Below are positions 19,611 through 28,932 of a stretch of DNA of 64,000 bases, piece by piece. Each line of letters starts with the position of its first letter. Within the stretch, counting starts at the first letter, position 1. The DNA is from Paracoccaceae bacterium (GTDB taxonomy: Bacteria; Pseudomonadota; Alphaproteobacteria; Rhodobacterales; Rhodobacteraceae): the NCBI GenBank assembly GCA_013214575.1, contig JABSSD010000027.1:62001-126000 (forward strand). Direction: 5' to 3'. Position numbers and translations under genes: made by a program. The notes below the pieces were generated by a model. The model had not been told where the DNA came from and did no database searches. It saw only the letters and a list, made by a program, of their open reading frames with translations.

Positions 19611-21101
19611 TCAACAGCTGGCAGACATCTCATCCTGGGTCTGCCAGGCTTGGATCCAGTCCGGCCCACCCAATGCATCGACCAAGGGCTGAAGCTGTTG
19701 CTCATAGGGCTGCCACTTTCCCAATGCCCGGGTGTTGATTTTTTCGCGCGCCTGCTCCACCGATGCCGTCCGGATCGCCCCTTCTGCATCCTGAGGAGAC
19801 AGACATTCCGGTTCCCAAGGCAACTCGGCATGCTCTAACAGAGCCCTGATCTGGATTTCCGGGTTGGTCACCAGCCCGCGGTAGGATTGGATGCGGAGCT
19901 GATCAGGCAATTTTTGTTTGTAATCTTCAATTGAGCGATACACCGAGCGTGTCGTCTGGCCAATCCAATCAAGTCGGCAGGAAAACTTATTTCCGGCGCC
20001 AAAAATTGTCGCGAAATTCGACAGGCCGACGTCCAATGGATGCCGCGACATAAATATAAACTTGGCATCTGGCAGCAGCATATGCGCTAAACCAAGGTGC
20101 AGGGAATTACCCGGCATTTTGTCGACAATGACATCATTGGATACGGCCGTGCCCTGCGAAAGAAACCCATAATAACTCTGGCGAAATATGGCAATTTCCT
20201 GCTCGGACAACTGACCAAACCAATCCCAGACATCTGCCCCCCGCTGGGTGTCTTTTACGTGCTGGCGAACAACTTGAAGCGTTTCCGACAAAGCGGTGCT
20301 TTCGCCGGCAGTCCCAACCATTGAGTGGCGAGCGAGAATAGTCTCGACCAACGTCGTTCCGGATCTTGGCATCCCCATGACAAACACGATACGCGGGCCA
20401 TCGCGATGACACTCTGTCGTGGTGTTTTTCCTAAATTTCTGAATCTGACCCTCGACCAGTTGCTCCATCGTTTCGGGAGAATAGTCCACTTTTTGGACGG
20501 CCTTAGCCTTGGCAAAGAACCGAAACGCAGAGTTTGGGCGGTTTGAGGCCTGTTCGATTTGCCCAAGTGCACTAAAAACTGCGGAGCGTTCTGAGTTTGA
20601 CAACGTTGGTGACTTTGATAACTTTCGCAATCTGGATGCATTCTGACTATTGCGTTTAAAAGGGTCTAAGCGGTTCAAAGCGGATAATGCATAAGCAGAA
20701 TTTTTATTATCCTTCAATACTTTACAGTATCCTTCAATTGCACCCTGTTTGTCCCCAAGCGTGTGCTTCATAGCAGCCAATTTTCCCCACCCAGCCGTCA
20801 GGTCTGGCCTGAGTTGGATTAGGACCTCGACCAGGGAAATGGCTGTTTGGAAATCACCTAACTGAAAGTAACAGCTGGCCGCTCTGTCCAGAACCTCGAC
20901 ATCAAGGCTGCTCTCTTGCAGCAGAGGGAGTAGCCCAGCCAAGGCCATTCTGTGCTGACCTCTCTTCATGAGATGATCAGCGGTCTTTAGAATCTGGCGG
21001 CTGGACTGGCGGCTGGACTGTGCGGCCATGTCACGGTCCGCAATGTCGAGTTGAGCTAAATTTGACATGAATTGTCTCACAAGATCGAAAAGATCACTCA
21101 C
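19611..21101 (-). CDS. TPR-domain sulfotransferase family protein
   Basis: 496 aa. The N-terminal ~220 residues carry TPR-like helices (AASCYFQLGDFQTAISLVEVLIQLRPDLTAGW and so on). The C-terminal part is a sulfotransferase domain with the PAPS 5'-phosphosulfate loop GMPRSGTTLVETILARH near 243-259, the FMSRHPLDVGLSNF motif for the 3'-phosphate, and the terminal WQPYEQQLQPL segment. These proteins are widespread in marine alphaproteobacteria and sulfate an unknown acceptor, probably a polysaccharide or protein. Base composition is somewhat AT-richer than the neighbours. Convergent with the ABC ATPase gene, with no terminator between. Confidence 0.85.
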   Translation of the reverse strand: MSDLFDLVRQFMSNLAQLDIADRDMAAQSSRQSSRQILKTADHLMKRGQHRMALAGLLPLLQESSLDVEVLDRAASCYFQLGDFQTAISLVEVLIQLRPDLTAGWGKLAAMKHTLGDKQGAIEGYCKVLKDNKNSAYALSALNRLDPFKRNSQNASRLRKLSKSPTLSNSERSAVFSALGQIEQASNRPNSAFRFFAKAKAVQKVDYSPETMEQLVEGQIQKFRKNTTTECHRDGPRIVFVMGMPRSGTTLVETILARHSMVGTAGESTALSETLQVVRQHVKDTQRGADVWDWFGQLSEQEIAIFRQSYYGFLSQGTAVSNDVIVDKMPGNSLHLGLAHMLLPDAKFIFMSRHPLDVGLSNFATIFGAGNKFSCRLDWIGQTTRSVYRSIEDYKQKLPDQLRIQSYRGLVTNPEIQIRALLEHAELPWEPECLSPQDAEGAIRTASVEQAREKINTRALGKWQPYEQQLQPLVDALGGPDWIQAWQTQDEMSASC

Positions 21102-21356
21102 ATTAGCAACTCAAAGTGAATACGACGTAAACGCATGCCTCGGTGTGTTTACCAAATGCCAAAATCCAGCCCGGCCTGACCGGGTTTGGTCCATCAAAAA
21201 CAGCGCGCCAGGATCGCGTGGTAAACTGACGGTTCGGCGGAGAAAACCCCGCGTATGGCAGACAATGCATTGATTATATGGCGTTTTGCAGTTTTCCCTC
21301 GCAGGGGCCGCCATGACCTGTAAGCGCCTGGAACAGGCCCTTTGGCCCTGTTTGGA

Positions 21357-21731
21357 TCAGCTTAACAAGATCACCACAATCATCAGCAGGTTCATCGCCG
21401 ACACGGGCAGCAGCCAAGGTCTGCGCTGATGCCAGACCGCCCCCAATGCTGCCATCGGCAGGGAAAATACAAAGCCGGCAATGCACGTCGTTCCAACCAG
21501 AATACCAAGCAGCCCACTGCTGGGCCCCCACAATGTTCCCGGCATCACTATACCCTTGAGACCAACACCAATCAGAATGCCCAAGATCGCGCCGAGCAGG
21601 GTCAATCCAACACCGCGCAGCTCGACAGCGGGACGTTGCCCCAGAATTCCATCTACGATTTCACGGGTCGGCACCGCAGTGGGCTGCCGCTGCATACGAT
21701 CAAGGCGTTCGTCAAAGCTCTTGGCAATCAA
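21357..21731 (-). CDS. small membrane protein of unknown function
   Basis: 124 aa from a TTG at 21731 (MIAKSFDERLDRMQRQPTAV), chosen because GGAGG lies seven bases upstream; longer in-frame readings lack a ribosome binding site. A soluble, positively charged N-terminus of about 45 residues is followed by three hydrophobic spans: LTLLGAILGILIGVGLKGIV, LLGILVGTTCIAGFVFSLPMAALGAV, and PVSAMNLLMIVVILLS at the very end. Not recognised as a named family. Confidence 0.6.
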   Translation of the reverse strand: MIAKSFDERLDRMQRQPTAVPTREIVDGILGQRPAVELRGVGLTLLGAILGILIGVGLKGIVMPGTLWGPSSGLLGILVGTTCIAGFVFSLPMAALGAVWHQRRPWLLPVSAMNLLMIVVILLS

Positions 21732-21800
21732 GACATGTCCTCCAAAACTTAATTCAAAATTAACCAAAATTAAGGCAAATTAATGCTCTGAGAAGGGCGT

Positions 21801-21824
21801 TAACGCGGCATTAAGGCCGCGTTA
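21801..21824 (-). terminator. possible terminator of the lytic transglycosylase gene
   Basis: Perfect 9-bp stem TAACGCGGC (21801-21809), loop ATTAAG, GCCGCGTTA (21816-21824), located 27 bases beyond the transglycosylase stop in its reading direction. There is no T run, so termination strength is uncertain. Confidence 0.4.
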
Positions 21825-21850
21825 GGGTCGCCGGGGGAAACAGGCTAAAA

Positions 21851-22435
21851 TCAGCCGCCCCAGATTTTTTTCACGTAATTCTGGGTCTCTCGGTACGGCG
21901 GGATTCCGCCATGCTTTTCAACCGCTTGCGGTCCTGCGTTATAGGCCGCTAGAGCCAGCTTCCAGGTACCGAACTTGCGGTATTGCCTGGCCAGATACCG
22001 GGCACCACCTTCTAGGTTTTGCTGGGGTTTTTGCGGGTCAACGCCCAAAGACCGGGCGGTGGCCGGCATCAGCTGCGCAAGCCCCAACGCACCCTTGTGA
22101 GACTTTGCATTGGGGTTCCAGTTGCTTTCCTGCTGCACCAATCGCAGGAACAGTTCTTCGGGTACCCCGTGCTGACGCGCTGCAGAGCGAGCCATATCAA
22201 GATATTCCCCGCGATAGTTACCACTATAGGGTAAATGGCCCCATTTACTGGGCGTATAGATACTAGGTGGCTTTAGGCGGACCGAGTTATTGTACTGTCC
22301 CGCCGCCCGGCCATCCAGAACCCGGGTATGCGATGCAAACAGGCTCCGCTGGCTCTTTGTGCCAAAGATATCCGCCGCAGCAACCGGACCAGCCGACAAA
22401 CCTGCAATAACCATGCCAATAGCCAGCTTGCGCAT
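21851..22435 (-). CDS. exported lytic transglycosylase (SLT domain)
   Basis: 194 aa. Signal peptide [21 protein letters not shown]. The SLT domain spans about 85-190: [14 protein letters not shown] holds the catalytic Glu, followed by [29 protein letters not shown] and the terminal [12 protein letters not shown]. It cleaves the MurNAc-GlcNAc bond of peptidoglycan to 1,6-anhydro products. Length and motifs match the stand-alone SLT proteins of Rhodobacteraceae. Divergent from ssb. Confidence 0.92.
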   Translation of the reverse strand: MRKLAIGMVIAGLSAGPVAAADIFGTKSQRSLFASHTRVLDGRAAGQYNNSVRLKPPSIYTPSKWGHLPYSGNYRGEYLDMARSAARQHGVPEELFLRLVQQESNWNPNAKSHKGALGLAQLMPATARSLGVDPQKPQQNLEGGARYLARQYRKFGTWKLALAAYNAGPQAVEKHGGIPPYRETQNYVKKIWGG

Positions 22436-22689
22436 ATCACTTCACCCTGCCCTGTCCTGTAACCTCGGCGCAATATATAGACTCTGACTTAAAATGAAAG
22501 GACACTGGCAGAAGCTTGCCAGTGATTGCCGGTGTCAGCGGGTGCGATCAGCGGCGCCAATGAGCAAACTGCCGTTTCATCCACAGATGCCTGCTTTTAT
22601 CAGCGGAGATCGGACTGTACTGTGACACATCAAGCGGCGCCGTCAGATTCGCGCCACCCCACATACAGATAGCTATAAGGACACGCCCC

Positions 22690-23274
22690 ATGGCCGGCTC
22701 AGTCAACAAAGTCATTCTCATCGGCAACCTGGGCCGCGACCCCGAGGTGCGCAGCTTTCAGAACGGCGGCAAGGTGTGCAACCTGCGCATTGCCACCTCG
22801 GAAAACTGGAAAGACCGCAGCACCGGAGAGCGGCGCGAAAAAACCGAGTGGCACTCGGTCGCCATCTTTAACGAAGGTCTGGTTCGGATCGCCGAGCAAT
22901 ATCTGCGCAAAGGCTCCAAGGTCTACATTGAGGGTGCTCTGCAAACGCGCAAATGGCAGGACCAATCGGGCCAGGACCGCTATTCCACCGAGGTTGTGCT
23001 GCAGGGCTTTGGCTCGACGCTGACCATGTTGGATGGTCGCGGTGAAGGCGGCGACCAAGGCGGTGGCGACCAAGGCGGCGGCAGCTACGGTGGTGGCGGC
23101 GGTGGCAGCTATGGCGGCGGCGGTGGCTCTTAGGACAGCGGCGCACAGGGCGGTGGGTCACAGGGCGGCGGCTCACAGGGTGGCGGCGGCAACTTTGGCG
23201 GCGGTGGCAGCAGCGGTGGCGGCGCGCAAAGCGGTGCCTCCCATAACATTGATGACGACGAAATCCCGTTCTAA
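22690..23274 (+). pseudogene. ssb: single-stranded DNA-binding protein, interrupted by an in-frame amber codon
   Basis: The frame starting [20 protein letters not shown] encodes a complete OB-fold (about 1-112). A Gly-rich linker follows and then TAG at 23131-23133 stops translation at 147 aa. The same frame continues without another stop for 46 codons (QGGGSQGG-type linker) and ends with DDDEIPF then TAA at 23272-23274, the canonical SSB acidic tail that recruits repair and replication partners. The frame therefore matches an intact ssb of 194 aa if TAG replaced a sense codon (Tyr TAC/TAT is the simplest). The truncated product should bind ssDNA but lack the tail, which is essential in E. 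coli. Possible explanations are a real mutation with a second ssb elsewhere, readthrough, or a sequencing error. Confidence 0.85.
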
Positions 23275-23332
23275 AGGGATCACGCTGAATATTTGTAGGT
23301 TTTTGGCAGCCCGGCTTCTGAAGACAAACACT

Positions 23333-23366
23333 GGCGCCCTCAAAGATTTTGGTCTTTGAGGGCGCC
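23333..23366 (+). terminator. terminator-like hairpin after ssb
   Basis: Perfect 14-bp stem GGCGCCCTCAAAGA (23333-23346), loop TTTTGG, and TCTTTGAGGGCGCC (23353-23366), 59 bases after the full-length ssb stop. It is followed by GCGCATTTTGG, only a weak T tract. Confidence 0.7.
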
Positions 23367-23819
23367 GCGCATTTTGGCTTGTTAATGTTTCACACCATGA
23401 TTTCAGGCTGTTGAATGGCTTGGGTCCGGGCCTTGCTGCTTGGCTTGGCCCATTGGCGCCTCTCGGCGCCTGAGCCGACAGATTAGCCCCCCATCAAACG
23501 ACGTGTCAGCCGTTAAACGCGGAGAAACCCTGCCTTTTTTGCCAGGCGGGCTTGAACAAACAGCCAGCCCCACCCCGGATCTGCAACCGAGCCTCCGTGA
23601 AATTATTGTCGCAAATTTCATCCTGGTCGCAAACAGAACAGTTTCCAATTCTGACCGAGGCATTCTGATGTCAACGGGAGAGGAGAGACTATGCAAAAGG
23701 AACAGTGTTTTGTCAGCCTGATCTGCCGCACAATTGGGGCAGCACGCGGGCGTGCAGCCAGGGGCCGTCCTGTTTGAATCTGACACCCTTCAGATCCATT
23801 TGAATTAACAGGCTATACC
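23367..23819. other. ssb-mttB intergenic region without a convincing gene
   Basis: About 450 bases. Open frames on both strands here lack family features and a plausible ribosome binding site. A small GGCGCCTCTCGGCGCC hairpin (23454-23469) and a palindromic-looking CTGCCTTTTTTGCCAGGCGG are present. It probably contains the promoter and leader of the methyltransferase gene. Confidence 0.3.
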
Positions 23820-25373
23820 ATGAATAAACAAACCAATCCCGCCGCCCGCGTCGCCCGCAGCGGAGGTCGCGCTGCGCGTCGCGCAGCCCGCGCCGCACCG
23901 ATTCCCGAGCATCTTCGCTCCGTCCGTCCGGGTATGGAAGGCGGCACACTCAAGCCGCTCACCCAGCAAGATATGGAACGCATCCATAGTTCTGTCTTGG
24001 ACGCACTGGAGAATATCGGCCTTGCTGATGCGCCGCAAAGCGGCATTGACTACCTGGTCGGCGCAGGCTGTATCCTGGGTGATGACGGCCGCATCCGCTT
24101 TCCGCGGGCCTTGGTCGAAGAGACCATCGCCAAGGCCAATCGCTCGATCACACTGTTCAGCCGCGATGGCAAAAATGATCTGGAGTTGTCGGGCAACCGC
24201 GTCCACTACGGCACCGCAGGCGCCGCCGTGAGCATGGTCGATGTCCACGGGCGTGAATACCGCCATTCTACGGTGCAAGACCTGCATGACGCGGCGCGCA
24301 TTGCAGACCAGTTGAACAATATTCACTTTCTCCAGCGGCCAATGGTCTGCCGTGACATCGTCGACAATCGTGAGATGGATCTGAATTCCATCTATGCCAG
24401 CGCTGCCGGCACCACCAAACACATAGGCGTTTCATTCACTGAACCCGATTTTGTCGATGACGCTTTTGAAATGCTGCACATGATGGCCGGCGGCGAAGCC
24501 AAATGGCGCGAACGCCCATTTGTGTCGAACAGCAATTGTTTTGTTGTGCCGCCGATGAAATTCGCCACCGAAGGCTGCGAGGTCATGGAGAAATGCATCC
24601 TTGGTGGCATGCCCGTTCTGTTGCTTTCGGCCGGCATGGCAGGCGCCACCGCACCGTCAACCATCGCCGGCGCCATTGTGCAGGCCTGCGCCGAATGTCT
24701 GGCCGGTCTGGTCTATGTCAACGCTGTCAAACCCGGTGCCCCGGCGATTTTTGGAACCTGGCCATTTGGGCTCGACCTGCGAACCGGCTCTATGTCCGTC
24801 GGCTCGGGCGAGCAGGCGCTGCTGACGGCTGGCTGTGCACAGATGCACAAATTCTATGGCGTTCCGGGAGGGGCTGCGGCGGGGGCTGCCGATTCCAAAA
24901 TGCCAGACATGCAGGCCGGATGGGAGCAGATGTGCTCGGCGGTGATGGCGGGTCTGTCCGGTCTGAACATGGTCTATGAAGCAGGCGGCATGCATGCCTC
25001 CCTGCTGGGCTTCTGTCATGAATCACTGATCCTCAGTGATGATCTGATTGGCCAGGCGCTGCGCTGTGTTCGCGGCATCGAAGTCACGGACGAAACAATG
25101 GCGCTGGATCAGATCCGTGACACCTGCATTGGCGGCCCCGGTCACTATCTTGGCACCAGCCAAACACTCAGCCGGATGGAGAGCGACTATGTCTATCCCA
25201 GCCTTGGCGACCGCACCTCGCCCAAGGAATGGGTTGAAATGGGCAAACCGGACCTGTTGCAAAATGCCACCGCCCGCAAAGAAGAAATTCTGGGCACCCG
25301 CTCGGCAGCCCGGTTTGACGCCGAAACGGATAAGGCTCTGCGAGACCGGTTCAATATCCACCTGCCCAGTTAA
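23820..25373 (+). CDS. MttB-family (trimethylamine methyltransferase-like) corrinoid methyltransferase, non-pyrrolysine
   Basis: 517 aa. The first ~30 residues are basic and alanine/arginine-rich, then the COG5598 TIM-barrel begins (GTLKPLTQQDMERIHSSVLDALENIGL). Typical segments are GNRVHYGTAGAAVSMVDVHG, SFTEPDFVDDAFEMLHMMAGG, AGATAPSTIAGAIVQACAE, and YEAGGMHASLLGFCHESLI. The frame is uninterrupted, so it lacks the amber-encoded pyrrolysine of archaeal MttB. Non-Pyl relatives act on quaternary amines such as glycine betaine, handing the methyl to a corrinoid protein. A DMGDH-like gene lies 6 kb downstream, which fits methylated-amine catabolism, but no corrinoid protein is adjacent. Substrate unproven. 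Confidence 0.85.
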   Translation: MNKQTNPAARVARSGGRAARRAARAAPIPEHLRSVRPGMEGGTLKPLTQQDMERIHSSVLDALENIGLADAPQSGIDYLVGAGCILGDDGRIRFPRALVEETIAKANRSITLFSRDGKNDLELSGNRVHYGTAGAAVSMVDVHGREYRHSTVQDLHDAARIADQLNNIHFLQRPMVCRDIVDNREMDLNSIYASAAGTTKHIGVSFTEPDFVDDAFEMLHMMAGGEAKWRERPFVSNSNCFVVPPMKFATEGCEVMEKCILGGMPVLLLSAGMAGATAPSTIAGAIVQACAECLAGLVYVNAVKPGAPAIFGTWPFGLDLRTGSMSVGSGEQALLTAGCAQMHKFYGVPGGAAAGAADSKMPDMQAGWEQMCSAVMAGLSGLNMVYEAGGMHASLLGFCHESLILSDDLIGQALRCVRGIEVTDETMALDQIRDTCIGGPGHYLGTSQTLSRMESDYVYPSLGDRTSPKEWVEMGKPDLLQNATARKEEILGTRSAARFDAETDKALRDRFNIHLPS

Positions 25374-25417
25374 GGTAGAAAGCCGGGTTAGCACTGGATT
25401 AGCACTGGGCTGATGGC

Positions 25418-25478
25418 GCCGTTTGGAAGACGCCTCCAAACGGCGGGTGCTTGGGGATGGGGCCTGGCCCCATCCCCA
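25418..25478. terminator. paired bidirectional terminator hairpins between mttB-like gene and aroB
   Basis: Hairpin 1: GCCGTTTGGA (25418-25427), loop AGACGCC, TCCAAACGGC (25435-25444). Hairpin 2: TGGGGATGGGGCC (25452-25464), central T, GGCCCCATCCCCA (25466-25478). They fill the gap between two convergent genes; the second ends three bases before the aroB stop. Confidence 0.7.
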
Positions 25479-25480
25479 GA

Positions 25481-26593
25481 TCACTTGGCCAGAGCATCTT
25501 TCAGAACGCCCAAAACCGCCTCAGCCGGAACATCGCCCGTCACAAAGGCATCGCCAATACTTCGGGTCAGGATGAATTTCAGCTGGCCATCCACCACCTT
25601 TTTATCCTGTCCCATCAGATCAACCAGCGCCTCGGCAGAGGGCAGATCACCGGCGATATCGGCGAGGTCTGTTTTCATCCCCATGTCTATTAGATGCGCC
25701 CGAACCCGGCTTGGGTCTTCCTGACTGCACAGGCCCAAACGCGCTGACAGCTCAAAGGCCAGCACGCAGCCGATGGCCACGCCTTCTCCGTGCAGCAACC
25801 GGTCCGAATAGCCTGTTGCCGCCTCCAGAGCGTGACCGAAGGTATGCCCCAGGTTCAACAGCGCCCGGTCCCCCTGCTCGGTCTCGTCCCGCACCACAAT
25901 GTCAGCTTTCATCTGCACCGAGCGAGTCACCGCTTCGACCCGCGCCACCATGTCTCCGCCCGCCAAAAGCGGGCCGTTTTTCTCCAGCCAGCTGAAAAAC
26001 TCGGCATCCCCCAGCATCCCGTACTTCACCACCTCGCCGTAACCGGCCAGAAAGTCGCGCGCCGTCAATGTGCCCAAGACAGCGGTATCCGCCAGCACCA
26101 GCGACGGCTGATGGAAGGCGCCGATCAGGTTTTTCCCCTGCGGCGCATTGATGCCGGTTTTGCCACCGACCGAACTGTCGACCTGTGCCAGCAGCGAGGT
26201 CGGGATTTGCACGAACCGCACCCCACGGCGCAGCACTGCAGCGGCAAATCCAACCAGATCGCCGATCACCCCGCCGCCAAATGCAACAACGATATCGCCG
26301 CGCTCGACCTTTTGATCCAACAGCCATTCTACAGTGCGGCTGAACTGCGGCCAGGCTTTGGTGGATTCTCCCGGCGGCAAGGCCAGTGAAACCATGCTGA
26401 TATCTGCCGCCGCCAGACCAGCCCGCAAACTCTCCAGATGCAGCGCCGCGACGGTTTCATCACTGACCACCACCACCCGGCGCCTCGTCAACAAAGGCGC
26501 GATCCGCTCGCCGGCCTGCGCCAGCAATCCCGGGCCAATCACCACATCATAAGAGCGATCACCAAGATCGACGTGTACAGTGTTTTCCATCAT
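25481..26593 (-). CDS. aroB: 3-dehydroquinate synthase
   Basis: 370 aa from MMENTVHVDLGDRSYDVVIG, at an ATG whose ATGA overlaps the aroK stop, the usual coupled arrangement; an ATG two codons further upstream is also in frame. It cyclises DAHP to 3-dehydroquinate with NAD and zinc in the shikimate pathway. GGGVIGDLVGFAAAVLRRGV is the NAD-binding signature, TSLLAQVDSSVGGKTGIN the substrate loop, and the zinc ligands lie in LLNLGHTFGHALE and LHGEGVAIG. Operon with aroK. Confidence 0.97.
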   Translation of the reverse strand: MMENTVHVDLGDRSYDVVIGPGLLAQAGERIAPLLTRRRVVVVSDETVAALHLESLRAGLAAADISMVSLALPPGESTKAWPQFSRTVEWLLDQKVERGDIVVAFGGGVIGDLVGFAAAVLRRGVRFVQIPTSLLAQVDSSVGGKTGINAPQGKNLIGAFHQPSLVLADTAVLGTLTARDFLAGYGEVVKYGMLGDAEFFSWLEKNGPLLAGGDMVARVEAVTRSVQMKADIVVRDETEQGDRALLNLGHTFGHALEAATGYSDRLLHGEGVAIGCVLAFELSARLGLCSQEDPSRVRAHLIDMGMKTDLADIAGDLPSAEALVDLMGQDKKVVDGQLKFILTRSIGDAFVTGDVPAEAVLGVLKDALAK

Positions 26594-27180
26594 GTCCATT
26601 CCAATACATCGGGGCGGGCCTTCAGCGCCTGCAGCGCCCGGTCAACCATTCCCTCAATCGAAATCTGTCCGTCTGAGGGCACATGCAAATCTGCCTTGGC
26701 ATACATCGGCACCCGGGCCTCATACAAAGCACTTAACGTTTCACGGGGGTTTTGGGTCTGCAGCAGCGGCCGGGTATTGCGGTGCTTGACCCGGTTCCAG
26801 GTCACCTCAAGATCAGCCTGCAGCCAAAGCGACACGCCGTTTGCCTTTATTATTCCCCGGTTTTCCCCGGAAAGAAAGGCGCCGCCGCCGGTGGAGAGCA
26901 CTCCGCATTGTTCGCTTAGCAGGCGTGAAATCACCTGACGCTCTTTTTGACGGAAATAGGCAACCCCATCGCGGGCGAAAATCTCGGGAATCGTCAGGTT
27001 GGCAGCGGCTTCGATCTCATGGTCGCTGTCCAGAAACGGAACATTGAGACGCGCCGCCAAAGCGCGGCCGACGGCGGTCTTGCCTGCCCCCATCATTCCC
27101 ACCATCACAATGGTCTTTTTCAACCGTGCGGGTAGTGAGACTGCGGCTTCAACATCAGGTTTTTGCTCATTTTCGCTCAT
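26590..27180 (-). CDS. aroK: shikimate kinase
   Basis: 196 aa. It phosphorylates shikimate at the 3-OH with ATP. P-loop GMMGAGKTAVG at about 28-38. LDSDHEIE binds shikimate, FRQKERQVISRLL and STGGGAFLSGENR are conserved, and the lid arginine lies in RNTRPLL. A 25-residue charged N-terminal extension precedes the core, as is common in alphaproteobacteria. First gene of the aroK-aroB operon. Confidence 0.96.
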   Translation of the reverse strand: MSENEQKPDVEAAVSLPARLKKTIVMVGMMGAGKTAVGRALAARLNVPFLDSDHEIEAAANLTIPEIFARDGVAYFRQKERQVISRLLSEQCGVLSTGGGAFLSGENRGIIKANGVSLWLQADLEVTWNRVKHRNTRPLLQTQNPRETLSALYEARVPMYAKADLHVPSDGQISIEGMVDRALQALKARPDVLEWT

Positions 27181-27262
27181 TCTTGTGTGAATGACGTGAT
27201 CTTGTGGGAAAGGCTATATATAACTTGTGCAAAACACCAAGAAGAAGGGCAGAGAACACTCC

Positions 27263-27412
27263 ATGGGGCGCATTTTCAAGTACTTGATTATCGTTATAAT
27301 TCTGGGCGTTATAGGACTGACTGCATATGCTTATGTCGGTCCGTGGTTTGGAGCAGATTTCAGCGCCCCAACCACGGAAGTGAGAAAGCCGGTGGTATTG
27401 GATGCCAATTAA
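27263..27412 (+). CDS. small single-span membrane protein
   Basis: 49 aa from the ATG at 27263 (MGRIFKYLIIVIILGVIGLT), one hydrophobic helix at about 6-26, then YVGPWFGADFSAPTTEVRKP. An in-frame upstream start at 27227 is possible but gives only polar residues. Its stop overlaps the start of the next gene by 11 bases, which implies coupled translation. Divergent from aroK. The compact start-helix-tail form and tight coupling make it likely real. Function unknown. Confidence 0.65.
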   Translation: MGRIFKYLIIVIILGVIGLTAYAYVGPWFGADFSAPTTEVRKPVVLDAN

Positions 27413-28931
27413 GCAGGTCTTCCTGTCCTTGGTCGCATGGGGATACCTGTCTGGCATCGCCGATGCCGCCGATCCCCTGTCGGCCATCAGCTGGCTGCGG
27501 CAGGTGACACCCAGCTCCTCTTTGCCGGGCACTGTTCTGCTGGAACCGCCGGTGGCAGGATCGACGCTGCAGCCACAAATTGTGGTGACACCGCTGGAAA
27601 AACTATTGCCCCCTGTTGGCTTAGTCCCGGCCTCGGCCACCGGATTGCCGGTTGACCTGTGGAAGGGGAGCAGCTCCGCTACACTGTCGCGGCTGATCAC
27701 CCAGGTTGTGGTGCTGGACAACCCGGCCATGCAATCTTTGCTGTTCACCTTGCTACTCTCCGAAACCCGCCCCCCGAGCGGCTCCGATGATGCGTTTCTT
27801 CTGGCCCGGCTGGACCGGCTGATGCAGCTTGGTGCCACCGATCCAGCCCAGGCTCTGGTTGAGCAGGCAGGCCCCGCCAAAAACCAGCAGCGGTTTCAGC
27901 GCTGGTTTGACGCCACTCTGCTGACCGGAGATGAGGATCGCTCTTGTGCGGCGCTGACCGCAAAACCCTATCTGTCGCCAGAATATGCCGCCCGGGTATT
28001 CTGCGCCGCACGCCGCGGTGACTGGCAAACGGCAGCGCTGACACTTGAGGCCACCCATGCGCTGGAGCTGATGCCCAAGCCGCAGCTGGACCTGCTGGAT
28101 CGCTTTCTCAGCCCGGACGTCTTTGAATTCGCGCCGCCGCTGCCGCGACCTCAGGATCCCAGCCCACTGACTTTTCGTCTGTTTGAAACCATCGGCGAGC
28201 GCCTGTCCACGGCGCCGCTGCCCCGGGCCTTTGCCTCGGCCGACCTGAGAGACATCGCAGGCTGGAAGGCACAGCTGGAAGCCGCCGAACGTCTGACCCG
28301 CATTGGCGCCCTGAACCCCAATCAGCTTTTAGGCCTGTATACCGACCGGCTTCCCGCCGCCTCGGGCGGTATCTGGGATCGTGTCGCAGCCCTTCAGCGG
28401 TTTGAGACCGCGTTGACCACTGGCAGCGCGGATGCTGTTGGCAAAACGCTGCCAGCCGTCTGGCAGGCGATGAGCAAAGCCCGCATCGAAGTGGCCTTTT
28501 CCGACCTGTTTTCTGAGCAGATCGGCCATATTCCGTTGACCGGAGACATGGCAGAGCTGGCTTGGCACATTCGATTATTGTCGCCCACATATGCCTCGAC
28601 GGCGCGTTCAATCCCCAAAGACAGCCGGAAAAACCGGTTTCTGGCGGCGCTGGCGCAGGGAACCCCACATCACGTTGCGGCCACCAGTGAGCTGGAACAG
28701 GCAATCGGCGATGGGTTTGACACCGAGGCACAGCCGCCCAAAGACATGCAGATCCTGCTGGACAGCGGTCGGTTGGGCGAAGCCATCTTGCGCAGCATGC
28801 GAATGTTCGAACAGGGGGCCACCGGCAATCTGTCGGACCTGAGTGCCGCCCTGACAACATTTCGCGCCGTGGGGCTAGAGGATACAGCACGGCGCGCGGC
28901 GCTGCAATTGATGTTGCTGGAGCGAACCTGA
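27402..28931 (+). CDS. exported protein of unknown function upstream of xerD
   Basis: 509 aa. Signal peptide MPIKQVFLSLVAWGYLSGIADA, cleavage near DAA-DPL. The mature protein is Ala/Leu-rich and mostly helical with repeated helical hairpin character (LDRLMQLGATDPAQALVEQAG, AARVFCAARRGDWQTAALTLE), suggestive of an alpha-solenoid, but no named domain is recognised. It starts inside the preceding small ORF and ends one base before xerD, so the three form an operon. It is probably a periplasmic protein. Confidence 0.75.
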   Translation: MPIKQVFLSLVAWGYLSGIADAADPLSAISWLRQVTPSSSLPGTVLLEPPVAGSTLQPQIVVTPLEKLLPPVGLVPASATGLPVDLWKGSSSATLSRLITQVVVLDNPAMQSLLFTLLLSETRPPSGSDDAFLLARLDRLMQLGATDPAQALVEQAGPAKNQQRFQRWFDATLLTGDEDRSCAALTAKPYLSPEYAARVFCAARRGDWQTAALTLEATHALELMPKPQLDLLDRFLSPDVFEFAPPLPRPQDPSPLTFRLFETIGERLSTAPLPRAFASADLRDIAGWKAQLEAAERLTRIGALNPNQLLGLYTDRLPAASGGIWDRVAALQRFETALTTGSADAVGKTLPAVWQAMSKARIEVAFSDLFSEQIGHIPLTGDMAELAWHIRLLSPTYASTARSIPKDSRKNRFLAALAQGTPHHVAATSELEQAIGDGFDTEAQPPKDMQILLDSGRLGEAILRSMRMFEQGATGNLSDLSAALTTFRAVGLEDTARRAALQLMLLERT

Positions 28932-28932
28932 G

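Noticed and set aside
23403-23786. 127-codon minus-strand frame between ssb and the MttB-like gene
   Set aside because: No ribosome binding site, no recognisable motif, and a Cys/Arg-rich composition typical of chance frames.
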